Shown: one piece after another, positions 17,623 through 26,437 of the stretch
Position numbering within the stretch: position 1 is the first letter of the stretch
How the letters are laid out: every line of letters starts with the position of its first letter
Assembly: GCF_022867885.1 (NCBI RefSeq)
Contig: NZ_JALIFP010000014.1
Location: forward strand, 1-64,000
DNA from: Lederbergia sp. NSJ-179
GTDB taxonomy: Bacteria; Bacillota; Bacilli; Bacillales; Bacillaceae_C
Length of the DNA: 64,000 nucleotides
Direction of reading: 5' to 3'
Program-made: the position numbers and the translations under genes
The notes under the pieces: generated by a model
The model's database searches: none
The model's input: the letters and a program-made list of their open reading frames with translations, nothing else
Told to the model about the DNA's origin: nothing

Positions 17623-17833
17623 TAAAAGAAGGGATTATTCTGACTTATTCAAAAACGAGAATTTTACAATAGGTGTTCGAATTGGCTGAATTCATGAAAT
17701 CGATTTTTCAAAACCAAACTTTGGATAATAGAGTTGAAAATAAGCATACTTAAAAAAATAAATAAAATGATCAAGCCTTTCTTTATAGAATATACAGATA
17801 TTAATCTTTCTTAAAGAGTACTAGGATATATTT

Positions 17834-18202
17834 ATGAATGGGGGAATATCTCCAATGAATGAATTCAAAAATCACTTAGATGAAGATGAATTTATGGCCA
17901 TTAAGGAATTGATTTCAGCAACAAAAGATAAATACCTAATTGAAAAGGTTATACTCTTTGGCTCTAAATCAAGAGGTGATTATTCCGAACACTCTGATGT
18001 AGATTTATTAATCCTTACTAAAGACAAATTGACCCCTCAAGAACAGGATAAGTTTTTTGACATTTGTTCATTTATTAATGTAGATTACGGAGTAGCGATT
18101 AGTTGTCTCATCATTAATCTCCAATCCTGGTTAAATGGAGAAAATATCAATCCTTACCTTAAGATGAACGTCGATAGGGAGGGAGTTCCGATTGCTATCT
18201 AA
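17834..18202 (+). CDS. Minimal nucleotidyltransferase (MNT domain) of an MNT/HEPN pair
   Basis: A 122-residue protein with the nucleotidyltransferase signature GSKSRGDY at residues 43-50 and the DVD metal-binding pair at 55-57. MNT proteins of such pairs can neutralise HEPN ribonuclease partners by modifying them, so this may be the antitoxin. It overlaps the HEPN gene by 11 bases. Alternative starts: ATG at 17834 (AGGA upstream) or ATG at 17855 (GGGGG upstream). Confidence 0.8.
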   Translation: MNGGISPMNEFKNHLDEDEFMAIKELISATKDKYLIEKVILFGSKSRGDYSEHSDVDLLILTKDKLTPQEQDKFFDICSFINVDYGVAISCLIINLQSWLNGENINPYLKMNVDREGVPIAI

Positions 18203-18599
18203 CAATCATAAATCGGCAAAAATCATGCTAATGAAGGCTGAGCAAAAATTCGCATCAGCTCAGGATGATTTTATCAAGAAAAGATTTGACAGCTGTGTAA
18301 GCAATTTGTATTATTCTTCTTTTCAAGTATTAACCGCTTATTCACTTGTAAAGAATCTTACTTTTCATAAACATACTCAAGCAAGGTCCTTTCTTAATAA
18401 GGATTTGGTTAGAACGGGGATCGTTCCAAAAGAAATTGCTGTACCTTATAATAAGTTAATGGATTATAGGGCTAAAGCAGATTATAATTATGATTTCATT
18501 TTCGACCAAGAATTAACTTCTTCTTTACTTAAGACTACGAAAAGGTTCAATCAATTCCTCATTGAATTAGTAAATGAAGAGCTTACTAAAAGCAAATAA
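18192..18599 (+). CDS. HEPN domain protein (UPF0332 type), partner of the nucleotidyltransferase
   Basis: A 135-residue all-helical protein that starts with TTG at 18192 behind AGGGAGGG. It has the SNLYYSSFQVLTAYSL helix at about 35-50 and the YRAKADYNYDF motif at about 95-105, matching the YY...A and R..ADY pattern of UPF0332/HEPN proteins. In related systems the HEPN partner is a ribonuclease toxin. The classical R-x4-6-H motif is not obvious here, so toxicity is uncertain. Followed by a terminator at 18610. Confidence 0.75.
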   Translation: MLSNNHKSAKIMLMKAEQKFASAQDDFIKKRFDSCVSNLYYSSFQVLTAYSLVKNLTFHKHTQARSFLNKDLVRTGIVPKEIAVPYNKLMDYRAKADYNYDFIFDQELTSSLLKTTKRFNQFLIELVNEELTKSK

Positions 18600-18609
18600 T
18601 TCTTTTCTT

Positions 18610-18648
18610 AGGCGATAGGATCATCTTTTGACCCCTCGCCTTTTTTTA
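18610..18648 (+). terminator. Terminator of the MNT/HEPN pair
   Basis: AGGCGA pairs with TCGCCT across about 20 bases and is followed by TTTTTTT. The stem is short but the T run is convincing. Confidence 0.6.
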
Positions 18649-18796
18649 TTAAGCTTACGTAGTATTAATTTTAGGCAGCTTATTTTAGTTGTCATGACCC
18701 TGTTTTTCGAGATTCTTCGTTCGGTTGCGGCTCATGAAGTGTTCATGGTGATCCATTTTCAAGCTGCTATCACCCTTTTCCCATTGGCCTTACTTC

Positions 18797-19960
18797 TCAA
18801 TAACTCAACGACGCTTCCGGTACGATTTTAAAGCCATCAATCACGGTATCTTCATCGACCTCAATTAATAGGCAACGTTTGCCGTTATAATTCACTTGTT
18901 TGACATATTTTATATCTTGTGGGCTAATGGAGATGTTGGCCACCTTTGTTTGGATTTTAATCGACTTCGATGTGTAATTCGGAACAATACTGCTTGCTTT
19001 CATCTCATATTTCTCGTCATCAATCACTTTTTGAAACGCCATTTCTACCTTATCCGTATTAACGTCTTCTACGCCACTCACCTTTAAGACGCGTTCCACG
19101 TCTTTGTAATCCAGCTTGGGTGTCTCTTCCTCCTCCTCTTCATCAATGATTCGATTAATTTCTTCATACACATTGGAAAGCGTATAGGTATCGACTTCAT
19201 CTCCCACAACCTCTTTCACAATTTCCTCAAAAACAGCCTTATCATCCTCTGCGGTCATGATGTCTTCACCATTTAGGACATTTTCAATAAAATGATAATC
19301 AAGTTTCTTCCCAGCTGAATAAAGAATATGGTTCACATCCGCCGAGTTTTCGGTAAAGCTTGGGAATAAAAATCCTGCCACTGGTGATTTTAAATTGATA
19401 ATAGAATCAACGGCCACACTTGCCTTAAACTCTTTTTCAATATAGTCAAAAACAAGCGATCTTTTCGGTTGATCCGTTTGATTCATACTGCAAAGAATAA
19501 AAGGATGTAAATAGACCTCATCCCGATCACTTATTTCCGCTTCATCATTATTCCTTTTCGTCGGTTTAAAATACTCCCCGCGAATAAAAGACACAACCAT
19601 GTCCTTTTCATACTCAACATCCTTAAAGATCTTTTCCACAATCTTCAGCATCTGCTCTTCCCATTCCCCATCATCCATATCAAGTGCCTCATAGAGAATG
19701 ACTTGTGTATGATCTTCCGCTTGCTCTTGGAATCTTACCTCAAATAACTTTTCATCCACTTTCCCGCTAAGTACCTTTTTAAAATTAGCCATAAACAACT
19801 CCTGTTGCTCCCGCTCCAACATCGGAAATGGATGACTTTCTTGATGATAAATCTCGCTACTTTCTTTTCTTATGTAAACATTAAAAATATCATTCACTTT
19901 TAATAAATCATTATCCAGTTTGAATTGTTTACGTATATTAGCTATATCCTTTTTATTCAT
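18797..19960 (-). CDS. DUF4317 family protein
   Basis: A 387-residue cytosolic protein. The N-terminus MNKKDIANIRKQFKLDNDLL and the following VNDIFNVYIRKESSEIYH are the family's hallmark, and the full length fits DUF4317. The chain is acidic, with a run of six Glu at about residue 282. Family function is unknown. It is a lone gene; 197 bases separate it from the convergent HEPN gene, and the 249-base gap upstream shows no clear motif. Confidence 0.85.
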   Translation of the reverse strand: MNKKDIANIRKQFKLDNDLLKVNDIFNVYIRKESSEIYHQESHPFPMLEREQQELFMANFKKVLSGKVDEKLFEVRFQEQAEDHTQVILYEALDMDDGEWEEQMLKIVEKIFKDVEYEKDMVVSFIRGEYFKPTKRNNDEAEISDRDEVYLHPFILCSMNQTDQPKRSLVFDYIEKEFKASVAVDSIINLKSPVAGFLFPSFTENSADVNHILYSAGKKLDYHFIENVLNGEDIMTAEDDKAVFEEIVKEVVGDEVDTYTLSNVYEEINRIIDEEEEEETPKLDYKDVERVLKVSGVEDVNTDKVEMAFQKVIDDEKYEMKASSIVPNYTSKSIKIQTKVANISISPQDIKYVKQVNYNGKRCLLIEVDEDTVIDGFKIVPEASLSY

Positions 19961-20209
19961 TTGAAGTCCAACTCCCTAGCTGTTTTGCTCTATTCAACAA
20001 TATTTCTCTTACAACACTCTATTATTATATCATTATTGTTAAACTAGGATTTAAAATAGAATTAAAGGTTTTTGGAAATAACTATCTAATTCTTATAGGT
20101 AACCAAATATACCTATGAAGAGGATGACAAAATGAAACAGAAATAAGAAACTCTATACATGGTTTGCAGATGTTTAAACGCTACTAATCTATCTTTTTAA
20201 GGAAGGAAA

Positions 20210-20932
20210 GTGAGCGAATTGGTACAAAATGACTCTAACATAATGAATTTGATTAACGTTTTTTTACAAAAAGATTTATGTACTCGAGGTAATGTGGAGA
20301 CAGTTGTTCTTTGTGGTTCGTATGCATTAGGGCGGGCTGCGGCTCATAGTGATGTTGATTTATGCTATATAGGTGACTTTTCGCATTTCCAGCGTGAGAG
20401 TCATCTTTATCATGATAAGGAATTCCAACTTATGATCGCACCTTGGTCTTGGTATAGACAAGTCGTGACAGAGTTAGAGCGAGAGAGTACCAATATTGCC
20501 ACTATTACCATCATGCTTGCTACGGGGAAATGCTTAATGGGAGATACGAAAAAATGGCGCGACTTACAAACATTAGCCTTGAGTTCCTACCAGCAGGGAC
20601 CTAATCCTCCTTCTACTGAAGACATTCGAAAAATCCGCGTTCGAATAACAGATTTATGGGAGGATTTTTGTGACGAAGTAGAAAATCAGGAACGACTATG
20701 GCTATCGTTTGAAATTCTTCAAAAGTGTGTCGAAGCACAATTTACCATTCGCCAATGGTGGGCAGTTAAATCAAAATATCAATTAGAGGAATTAAGAGTT
20801 CACGATGTTAAAATGGCAAACCTGCTTGAAAACTGTCTTGAATCACTTGGCTCAAAAGAAAGATTGGAGAATATTTGCTCCTATGTTCTTGACCCTGTCG
20901 GTGGATGGATGAAGGAACCATGGAAGGCATAA
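20210..20932 (+). CDS. Nucleotidyltransferase domain protein
   Basis: A 240-residue protein with a Pol-beta-type nucleotidyltransferase site: VVLCGSYALGRAAAHSDVDL at about residues 28-47, containing GS and the DVD metal ligands. The C-terminal half is helical and resembles the substrate-binding part of aminoglycoside- or kanamycin-nucleotidyltransferase-like proteins of unknown substrate. The start is GTG at 20210 behind AAGGAAGG; TTG at 20219 is an alternative. It is a single gene, followed by a strong terminator. Confidence 0.75.
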   Translation: MSELVQNDSNIMNLINVFLQKDLCTRGNVETVVLCGSYALGRAAAHSDVDLCYIGDFSHFQRESHLYHDKEFQLMIAPWSWYRQVVTELERESTNIATITIMLATGKCLMGDTKKWRDLQTLALSSYQQGPNPPSTEDIRKIRVRITDLWEDFCDEVENQERLWLSFEILQKCVEAQFTIRQWWAVKSKYQLEELRVHDVKMANLLENCLESLGSKERLENICSYVLDPVGGWMKEPWKA

Positions 20933-20972
20933 CAATAACTAAGAATATATGATCTATTAAAGTACATTTTAT

Positions 20973-21013
20973 AAAACCGGGATGAAAATTTGATGTTCAT
21001 CCCGGTTTTTTCA
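20973..21013 (+). terminator. Terminator after the nucleotidyltransferase gene
   Basis: AAAACCGGGATGAA and TTCATCCCGGTTTT form a perfect 14-base stem around a 9-base loop, followed by further T. It may work in both directions but lies 120 bases from the convergent PTS operon end. Confidence 0.9.
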
Positions 21014-21134
21014 TTGCATTCAAATATCTGGACTTTCAATACTTTTCTTAGCAGCTGATCTTATTTAGAAATAAAACGAAGATAAACCGAATTTTTACCA
21101 ACTCAACTAAGCCTATTTCACTTGTTTTCATCCA

Positions 21135-21530
21135 CTAGTTCATGGATAAATCGGCTAGCGTTGTTGGAAACATTTCTTTAACTTGTTTTACTACTTGATC
21201 CGCCACTTGTTCACGATTCAAAAAAATTTGCAGCAGAATAGGCAGGTTAAAGCCTGATAACACATAAGTGTTCTCATTCTTCTTTTGAATAACATTTGCT
21301 ACATTCGAAGGCGTCCCACCAACTATATCTGTTAAAATAATAACGCCATCTGTTGCATCTAGTGACGCATATGCTTCCTGCGCTTTTGTAATGGTCATTT
21401 CCAAATCCATATTTTCTTCAAGAGAAAAACTGGCTACATTTTTTTGTTCCCCAATAATCATTTCTGCACTTTTTAAAGCCTCTTCCGCAAAATGACCATG
21501 ACTCCCTAGTAAAATTCCAAACACTCGCAT
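21135..21530 (-). CDS. PTS mannose/fructose/sorbose family component IIA
   Basis: A 131-residue soluble phosphocarrier. The N-terminal GILLGSHGHFAEEALKSAE carries the phosphorylated histidine (His11 in the SHG motif), and TDIVGGTPSNVAN at about 68-80 is the family signature. It accepts phosphate from HPr and passes it to IIB. It is the last gene of the operon IIB-IIC-IID-M20-IIA, 9 bases after the hydrolase gene; GGAAAGAGGG precedes the ATG. Confidence 0.9.
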   Translation of the reverse strand: MRVFGILLGSHGHFAEEALKSAEMIIGEQKNVASFSLEENMDLEMTITKAQEAYASLDATDGVIILTDIVGGTPSNVANVIQKKNENTYVLSGFNLPILLQIFLNREQVADQVVKQVKEMFPTTLADLSMN

Positions 21531-21539
21531 CCCTCTTTC

Positions 21540-22739
21540 CTAGCGTGGTCTAGTATTAATATCAACTGCTGCATTTTTCTCTGCTTTTGCTCTTTCCAAG
21601 ATTTCTGGATTGAGCAGTGTTTCAATCACCGTCATACTCATAGCTTTTGCTGCACGTTCAATGGCTGTATGACTAATCTCAGAAATGGCTAATTTTTCAT
21701 ATTCCGGTGTATGAAGAGAGACTCTAGTCTTACTTAAACTGAAATAAGGATTGGTTGTTGGAATCATTTGGCTGACATTCCCAAAATCTGTTGAACCAAA
21801 GTCATCAGGGAAATCTGGTAGTACTGTTTCACCTAGCGACTCCAAGGCCTCCCTGCAAACATTACCAAGCACCTCGCTATACGTTCTAGCAGCATAACCT
21901 TTTTCTTCCACTACCTTTACTTCACAGCCTGTAGCCATAGCGCTTGCTTCAATACAATTCTTCACTTTTTGTACCAAGTCGGGTAACTCCGCTTCTTCAA
22001 GACATCTTACGCTATATTTGATTTTTGTATAATCAGGAATCATATTTGTTGCCGTACCACCTTCAACAATAAACCCTGATAAACGTACATCAGAAGTAAC
22101 TTGCTGACGCAATAAGCCGACTGATGTAAAGAAGAGATTCGCCGCATCCAACGCATTTATACCCTTGAATGGCTGGCTCGCTGCATGTGCTGGCTTCCCG
22201 AAATACTCAATTTCAAAACTGTGCGTGGCCGTACATCTTCCGGCTATTCTTGTTGTTCCTGAGCTTGGGTGAACCATTGTAGCTGCATCGATATCACGGA
22301 AGGCCCCTCTTTCAATCAATTTAATCTTACCTCCACCGCCTTCTTCAGCCGGTGTGCCAATAAGTGAGACTTTTCCTTGAATATCGAACTTTTGCATTGC
22401 TTTGATACATCCGAGAAATGCTCCTATTGCTGCCGTAGCAATAATATTATGCCCACACGCATGTCCAATCTTAGGAAGTGCATCATATTCTGCTAAAATA
22501 GCGAAATGAATATCACGATCCCCCACAGAATGTGTCGTCTTAAAAGAAGTTTCTAAATCACAGAAATTGCGCTCTACCGGAATATTTAAACTCTCTAAAT
22601 AACCTGTAATTCTCTCTACAGCCTTAAATTCTTCGTAACAAAGCTCGGGATTTGCATGAATATACTCACTCACTTCAATTAATGATGCCTTTTTATCATC
22701 AATTTCTGTAATAATTGAGTTTTTAATTTCTTCCTTCAT
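21540..22739 (-). CDS. M20 family amidohydrolase inside the PTS operon
   Basis: A 399-residue M20D-type metal hydrolase (AbgB/HipO-like). Metal-site motifs visible: AILAEYDALPKIGHACGHN (about 85-104), GTPAEEGGGGK (about 130-140) and MVHPSSGTT. The dimerisation domain lies in the middle. Family members cleave the amide bond of N-acylated amino acids or aminobenzoyl-glutamate. Lying between PTS genes, it probably removes an acyl or amino-acid group from the imported, phosphorylated substrate; this is inference. The start is ATG at 22739 behind GGAGGT; an upstream in-frame TTG is unlikely. Confidence 0.85.
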   Translation of the reverse strand: MKEEIKNSIITEIDDKKASLIEVSEYIHANPELCYEEFKAVERITGYLESLNIPVERNFCDLETSFKTTHSVGDRDIHFAILAEYDALPKIGHACGHNIIATAAIGAFLGCIKAMQKFDIQGKVSLIGTPAEEGGGGKIKLIERGAFRDIDAATMVHPSSGTTRIAGRCTATHSFEIEYFGKPAHAASQPFKGINALDAANLFFTSVGLLRQQVTSDVRLSGFIVEGGTATNMIPDYTKIKYSVRCLEEAELPDLVQKVKNCIEASAMATGCEVKVVEEKGYAARTYSEVLGNVCREALESLGETVLPDFPDDFGSTDFGNVSQMIPTTNPYFSLSKTRVSLHTPEYEKLAISEISHTAIERAAKAMSMTVIETLLNPEILERAKAEKNAAVDINTRPR

Positions 22740-22760
22740 CCTATCTACCTCCAAGTCAAA

Positions 22761-23594
22761 CTAGAATAAACCAATTAAAGCTCCAACTAAGGAAAAAACT
22801 AGGACCCCGAGTAAAATCATTGTATATTTCACTTTACGTTTTTTAATTAAATAGTAAATAACAAATACAGCAATAATCGGTAGTAACCCTGGCAAAATCT
22901 GATCAATATAAGATTGAATCGTTGTTTTTTCTCCATTCACCATTATCGAGGGTTTGAGTGATAATTTGACATATTGCGATGAAAGAACACCCATCATAAA
23001 CATCCCAAGTACACTAGCTGCTGTAATAAACTGATTGATTCTACCATCTTTTAAAACTTGTAAAATACTTTTACGACCAATTCGATAACCCATATGCCAC
23101 AAATAATAACTAATCGTTGTTGAAATTAAACTTACGACAACAAACGGGCCAAGGCCTGCAATCCAACTACCTGCTGAGGCAAGTGGTAAAAACAAACCGA
23201 TCACGATTGGACGTATTGTCCCCCAGTCTACAGTATCACCAATCCCAGCAAGCGGACCCATGAAACCTGTTTTAAGTCCAGTAATCATTTCATCACTAAC
23301 TTCTTCACCTTTTGCCTTTTCTTCCTCCATGGCAATCACGATCCCGTGAATCAAACTCCCCCATATCCCCTCTGTATTGAAAAAAGTCAGATGGCGTTTT
23401 AATGCTTCGCTTAACTTTGCATCATCTTTATAAAGTTTTTTCAAAATAGGGGCTAGGCACGAAGCAAATGAAAGACTTTGAAGACGTTCAAAAGAGTTGG
23501 ATAATTCACAAGTCCCCACCCAAAGCATCCATGATTTAAGAATGTCTATTTTAGATAACAACCGCTCTGTCTTTACTGTTTCCTTTTCCATCAA
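22761..23594 (-). CDS. PTS mannose/fructose/sorbose family component IID
   Basis: A 277-residue membrane protein. The family motifs NSFERLQSLSFASCLAPILKKLY (N-terminal part), FFNTEGIWGSLIHGIVIAMEEE and GFMGPLAGIGDTVDWGTIRPI are clear, with membrane segments in the C-terminal half (about 180-277). IIC and IID together form the channel. The start overlaps the IIC stop (ATGA), so translation is coupled. Confidence 0.92.
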   Translation of the reverse strand: MMEKETVKTERLLSKIDILKSWMLWVGTCELSNSFERLQSLSFASCLAPILKKLYKDDAKLSEALKRHLTFFNTEGIWGSLIHGIVIAMEEEKAKGEEVSDEMITGLKTGFMGPLAGIGDTVDWGTIRPIVIGLFLPLASAGSWIAGLGPFVVVSLISTTISYYLWHMGYRIGRKSILQVLKDGRINQFITAASVLGMFMMGVLSSQYVKLSLKPSIMVNGEKTTIQSYIDQILPGLLPIIAVFVIYYLIKKRKVKYTMILLGVLVFSLVGALIGLF

Positions 23595-24346
23595 ATAGCA
23601 CCTTCTTCCCCATTTGCTTTATTTTTCGTAAATGTAATATGCAAGAATGCTAAGAACATTCCGAATAGTGCAAGTGCAATCATATTTATATCAGAAACAT
23701 ATTGGAAAAAGAAGAAACCAAAAATGAAGTAAGGAATAAGACCTCGTTTTCCAATAACGGAAATGGTGATGGCAAAACCTAATGCTGGTAGCAAACTACC
23801 GGCTACCTTTAGACCGTCCATAATCCATTTTGGAATATAATCCATGAAACTTTCAACAGCATTCGGTCCTAAATAAATCGCAATGGCCACTGGAATGATA
23901 TAGATAAGAATCAAAGAAAGCGTTGGGTACAACATATGGGCTCGCATCACACCACCTGCATCGGCTTTTTCGGCAGAAGTATCTGCCATATGAACCCATG
24001 CGGCATTCACTGTACGACGAACATAATCAATTAAAACACCTAATAGCCCGACTGGAACTGCTAGCGTGACAGCAACCGCTGGATCTAAATTAGATTCAAT
24101 GGCAATAGGTACGGCGACAAAGGTTGCTAAAACCTGGTCAGTCGGAATATTTCCACCTGGTTGAATAACCCCCATATATATAGCTTGAATAGCTGCTCCA
24201 ACAATCATCGCTTGCGGTATATCACCTAAAACAATCCCGATAAGTAAAGCACCGAATAAAGGAATGTTTTTGGGCCATGAATAAAGGATACCCATTCGGC
24301 AAAAACAGAACAAAACCCCTAAAATAATGGCTTGGAGAATGGTCAT
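23591..24346 (-). CDS. PTS mannose/fructose/sorbose family component IIC
   Basis: A 251-residue membrane protein with about eight hydrophobic segments. The family pattern GIVLGDIPQAMIVGAAIQAIYMGVIQPGG and PTDQVLATFVAVPIAIE is visible in the first third. It forms the sugar channel with IID. The ATG has AGGAGG nearby, 13 bases after the IIB stop; its own stop overlaps the IID start. Confidence 0.92.
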   Translation of the reverse strand: MTILQAIILGVLFCFCRMGILYSWPKNIPLFGALLIGIVLGDIPQAMIVGAAIQAIYMGVIQPGGNIPTDQVLATFVAVPIAIESNLDPAVAVTLAVPVGLLGVLIDYVRRTVNAAWVHMADTSAEKADAGGVMRAHMLYPTLSLILIYIIPVAIAIYLGPNAVESFMDYIPKWIMDGLKVAGSLLPALGFAITISVIGKRGLIPYFIFGFFFFQYVSDINMIALALFGMFLAFLHITFTKNKANGEEGAI

Positions 24347-24359
24347 TCGTGATACCTCC

Positions 24360-24842
24360 TTAATTCATTTTTTTTGCAATATCTGCTAGTTTTACTTCTC
24401 GTTCTTCTGGTACTGTTTGCAAAAAGACGTGAACACCTTTCTTTTCGAGTTCTAACAATTCTTGGTATTCCGCTTTTGTTAATGTAATATTCTTAAAAAC
24501 CACTATTCTATCTGGACCTCCACCAATACCACCTATCTGGATGTCTGAAAAAGGGTATCCCTTATTAATTGCTTCTAATAAAGAAGGAATATTTTTGAAA
24601 AGAATAATCGATGTTTTTAGGTCACGTTCTGCTAAAAAATCTTTTGCAGCATCAATTGTTTTTACAAATAATTCCACGCCACTTGGGGCTGCCATTTTAA
24701 AAACTTCAATCATAAATTCATCATTTGCCAAAGCATCATCTATAATAATCACTTCTTTAGCATTTACCTGTCCGATCCACCTTGTCACCACTTGTCCATA
24801 CAATAACCGACTATCAACTCTTATTAATCCAATTTCACCCAT
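24360..24842 (-). CDS. PTS mannose/fructose/sorbose family component IIB with Tyr in place of the active-site His
   Basis: A 160-residue soluble IIB domain. The N-terminus reads IRVDSRLLYGQVVTRWIGQV, where the family normally has RLIHGQV with the phosphorylated histidine at residue 15. Here residue 15 is Tyr (codon TAT; His would be CAT). The rest is well conserved (IIIDDALANDEF, MAAPSGVEL, IQIGGIGGGPDR). If correct, the standard phosphotransfer route through this IIB is blocked. The start is ATG at 24842 behind GGAGGGG. First gene of the operon, with a cre-like site about 30 bases upstream. Confidence 0.85.
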   Translation of the reverse strand: MGEIGLIRVDSRLLYGQVVTRWIGQVNAKEVIIIDDALANDEFMIEVFKMAAPSGVELFVKTIDAAKDFLAERDLKTSIILFKNIPSLLEAINKGYPFSDIQIGGIGGGPDRIVVFKNITLTKAEYQELLELEKKGVHVFLQTVPEEREVKLADIAKKMN

Positions 24843-24870
24843 TTTTGTCCCCTCCAAGTTATAATATTAT

Positions 24871-24884
24871 TGATAACGATTTCA
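24871..24884. promoter_or_regulatory. cre-like site upstream of the PTS/M20 operon
   Basis: TGATAACGATTTCA matches the 14-base cre pattern TGWAANCGNTNWCA at all but one fixed position. It lies about 29 bases upstream of the IIB start, where CcpA binding would repress or block transcription. A 9-base inverted pair, ATTATTGAT at 24866-24874 and ATCAATAAT at 24950-24958, flanks the intergenic region and may be a target for the divergent RpiR regulator. Confidence 0.6.
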
Positions 24885-25030
24885 CCTTCTCTTAAAAAAT
24901 TAATATGGTATAATTAATTAAGAAAATAATTTTATTTTTTATCGACGAAATCAATAATGTTTTTATTATATCAAACTTTTTCGTATTGTAAATATTTTTA
25001 TTGAAATATTTTTATTTAAAGGAGTGTAAG

Positions 25031-25867
25031 ATGATGACTGATTTAAAGAGCTTAATTCAAACAAGCTATCCGTCCATGACTAAAAAAGAAAAAAAAATTG
25101 CCGATTATTTGCTCAAGCATAGTGAAAAAGCTAAAAATAAAAGCATTTCAGAAATTGCAGCAGCTTGTGGGGTTGTGGAATCAACCGTATTTCTATTTGC
25201 AAAGAAGATTGGCTTATCTGGTTTTAAAGAATTAACTGTTTTACTTGCAAATAGTCTGAAAGGTTTTCTTTTTGAAGGTATCGATGAAGATGACGATTAC
25301 CTTTCTATCACAAAAAAAGTGATTGAAAGTAACATCCATTCACTAAGGAATACGTCTAAATTTATTGACTTAGAGCAATTAAAAGGTGCCGTAGAGTTAC
25401 TAAATTCTAGTGAAAAAACTGTTTTTTTTGCTTTAGGTGGTTCTACCCCCATTGCATTAGACGCCTATCATAAATTTTTGCGTACGCCCCTTAATGTCGA
25501 GTTTAATTTAGAGTATCATATGCAGTTATTACGAGCCGGTAAATTAACAGACAATGCTTGTGCCTTTATTGTGTCTCATAGCGGTGAAAACCCAGATATT
25601 ATACGAATAACAGATATTTTACAAAAAAACAAAGTCCCCATTATTGCGATCACAAGTTTCACAAATACTTCTCTTGCTAAGGTCGCAACTTATACATTTA
25701 TTTCAACAACTGAAGAATTAAAATATAAGGATGCAGGCATTTATACAAGACGATTAGCTCAAATGTTATTAGTGGATATTTTATTTACATTAGTGATGAT
25801 TGCAGAAGGGGATTCATCGATTCCCTATTTGGAAAAACTGCAAGAAGCTATTTACTCTACTAAATAA
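25031..25867 (+). CDS. RpiR/MurR family transcriptional regulator of the PTS operon
   Basis: A 278-residue regulator. The N-terminal helix-turn-helix (about 10-75) has the family pattern PSMTKKEKKIADYLLKH, SISEIAAACGVVESTVFLFAKKIGLSGFKEL. The C-terminal SIS domain (about 120-260) has GGSTPIALDAYHKFLR and the VSHSGENPD phosphosugar loop. RpiR regulators sense sugar phosphates. It is divergent from the PTS/M20 operon and so is its likely controller. The start is ATG at 25031, six bases after GGAG; a further ATG directly follows. Confidence 0.88.
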   Translation: MMTDLKSLIQTSYPSMTKKEKKIADYLLKHSEKAKNKSISEIAAACGVVESTVFLFAKKIGLSGFKELTVLLANSLKGFLFEGIDEDDDYLSITKKVIESNIHSLRNTSKFIDLEQLKGAVELLNSSEKTVFFALGGSTPIALDAYHKFLRTPLNVEFNLEYHMQLLRAGKLTDNACAFIVSHSGENPDIIRITDILQKNKVPIIAITSFTNTSLAKVATYTFISTTEELKYKDAGIYTRRLAQMLLVDILFTLVMIAEGDSSIPYLEKLQEAIYSTK

Positions 25868-25951
25868 TCAGGGGAAAAGTTAATTATTGTTGCTTTAAAT
25901 TAGGGAATCAAATAATAGAAGTTCAGGATAAAGCTTTAGGGGAGAAGTGTA

Positions 25952-26380
25952 TTGGTTGTTTATAATAAAAAACAAATTTATGCATTATGGCTTCAAGCCT
26001 GGAATGAAGATATTTCCTTAATTGATAACATAACAGCTGCTGATTGTACCGTTCATTATGTAAGAAGAATGGATGGAAAATCTTTAGGTGATCTATATGG
26101 CGGCGAAGCATTAAAAGAGGTCATTAAGGATTGTTATACTTTTTTTAATGATGTAAATTTGTCGGCGGAAATGGAGCCTATCATAAATGGTCCATATGTA
26201 TTAGCGCGTTGGAATTTCACAGGTGTTTATAAAGGAGGGATAGCAGAAGCCAAAGTAAAAGCTGGGGAGAAAATAAGACTCAAGGGTATGGACCTTTTTC
26301 TTATTAAAAACGGAAAAATAAAAAATTACTGGTTTTCTTGGGATCGGGCACAGCTAATAGAGCAATTGGATCTGTTATGA
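25952..26380 (+). CDS. SnoaL-like (NTF2-fold) protein
   Basis: A 142-residue protein with the ester-cyclase/SnoaL pattern: YALWLQAWNEDISLIDNITAADC at the start, VHYVRRMDGKSLGDLYGGEALKEVI, then RWNFTGVYKGG and LKGMDLFLIKNGKIKNYWFSWD near the end. Such small NTF2-fold proteins act as cyclases or isomerases or bind small ligands; the function here is unknown. It starts with TTG at 25952 behind GGGGAG and converges on a MerR regulator gene. Confidence 0.75.
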   Translation: MVVYNKKQIYALWLQAWNEDISLIDNITAADCTVHYVRRMDGKSLGDLYGGEALKEVIKDCYTFFNDVNLSAEMEPIINGPYVLARWNFTGVYKGGIAEAKVKAGEKIRLKGMDLFLIKNGKIKNYWFSWDRAQLIEQLDLL

Positions 26381-26437
26381 ATTATTTTGGGTAAGTTTTC
26401 GGTGTTTGAAATAAAATAAATGATAAACTCTCAGTGT

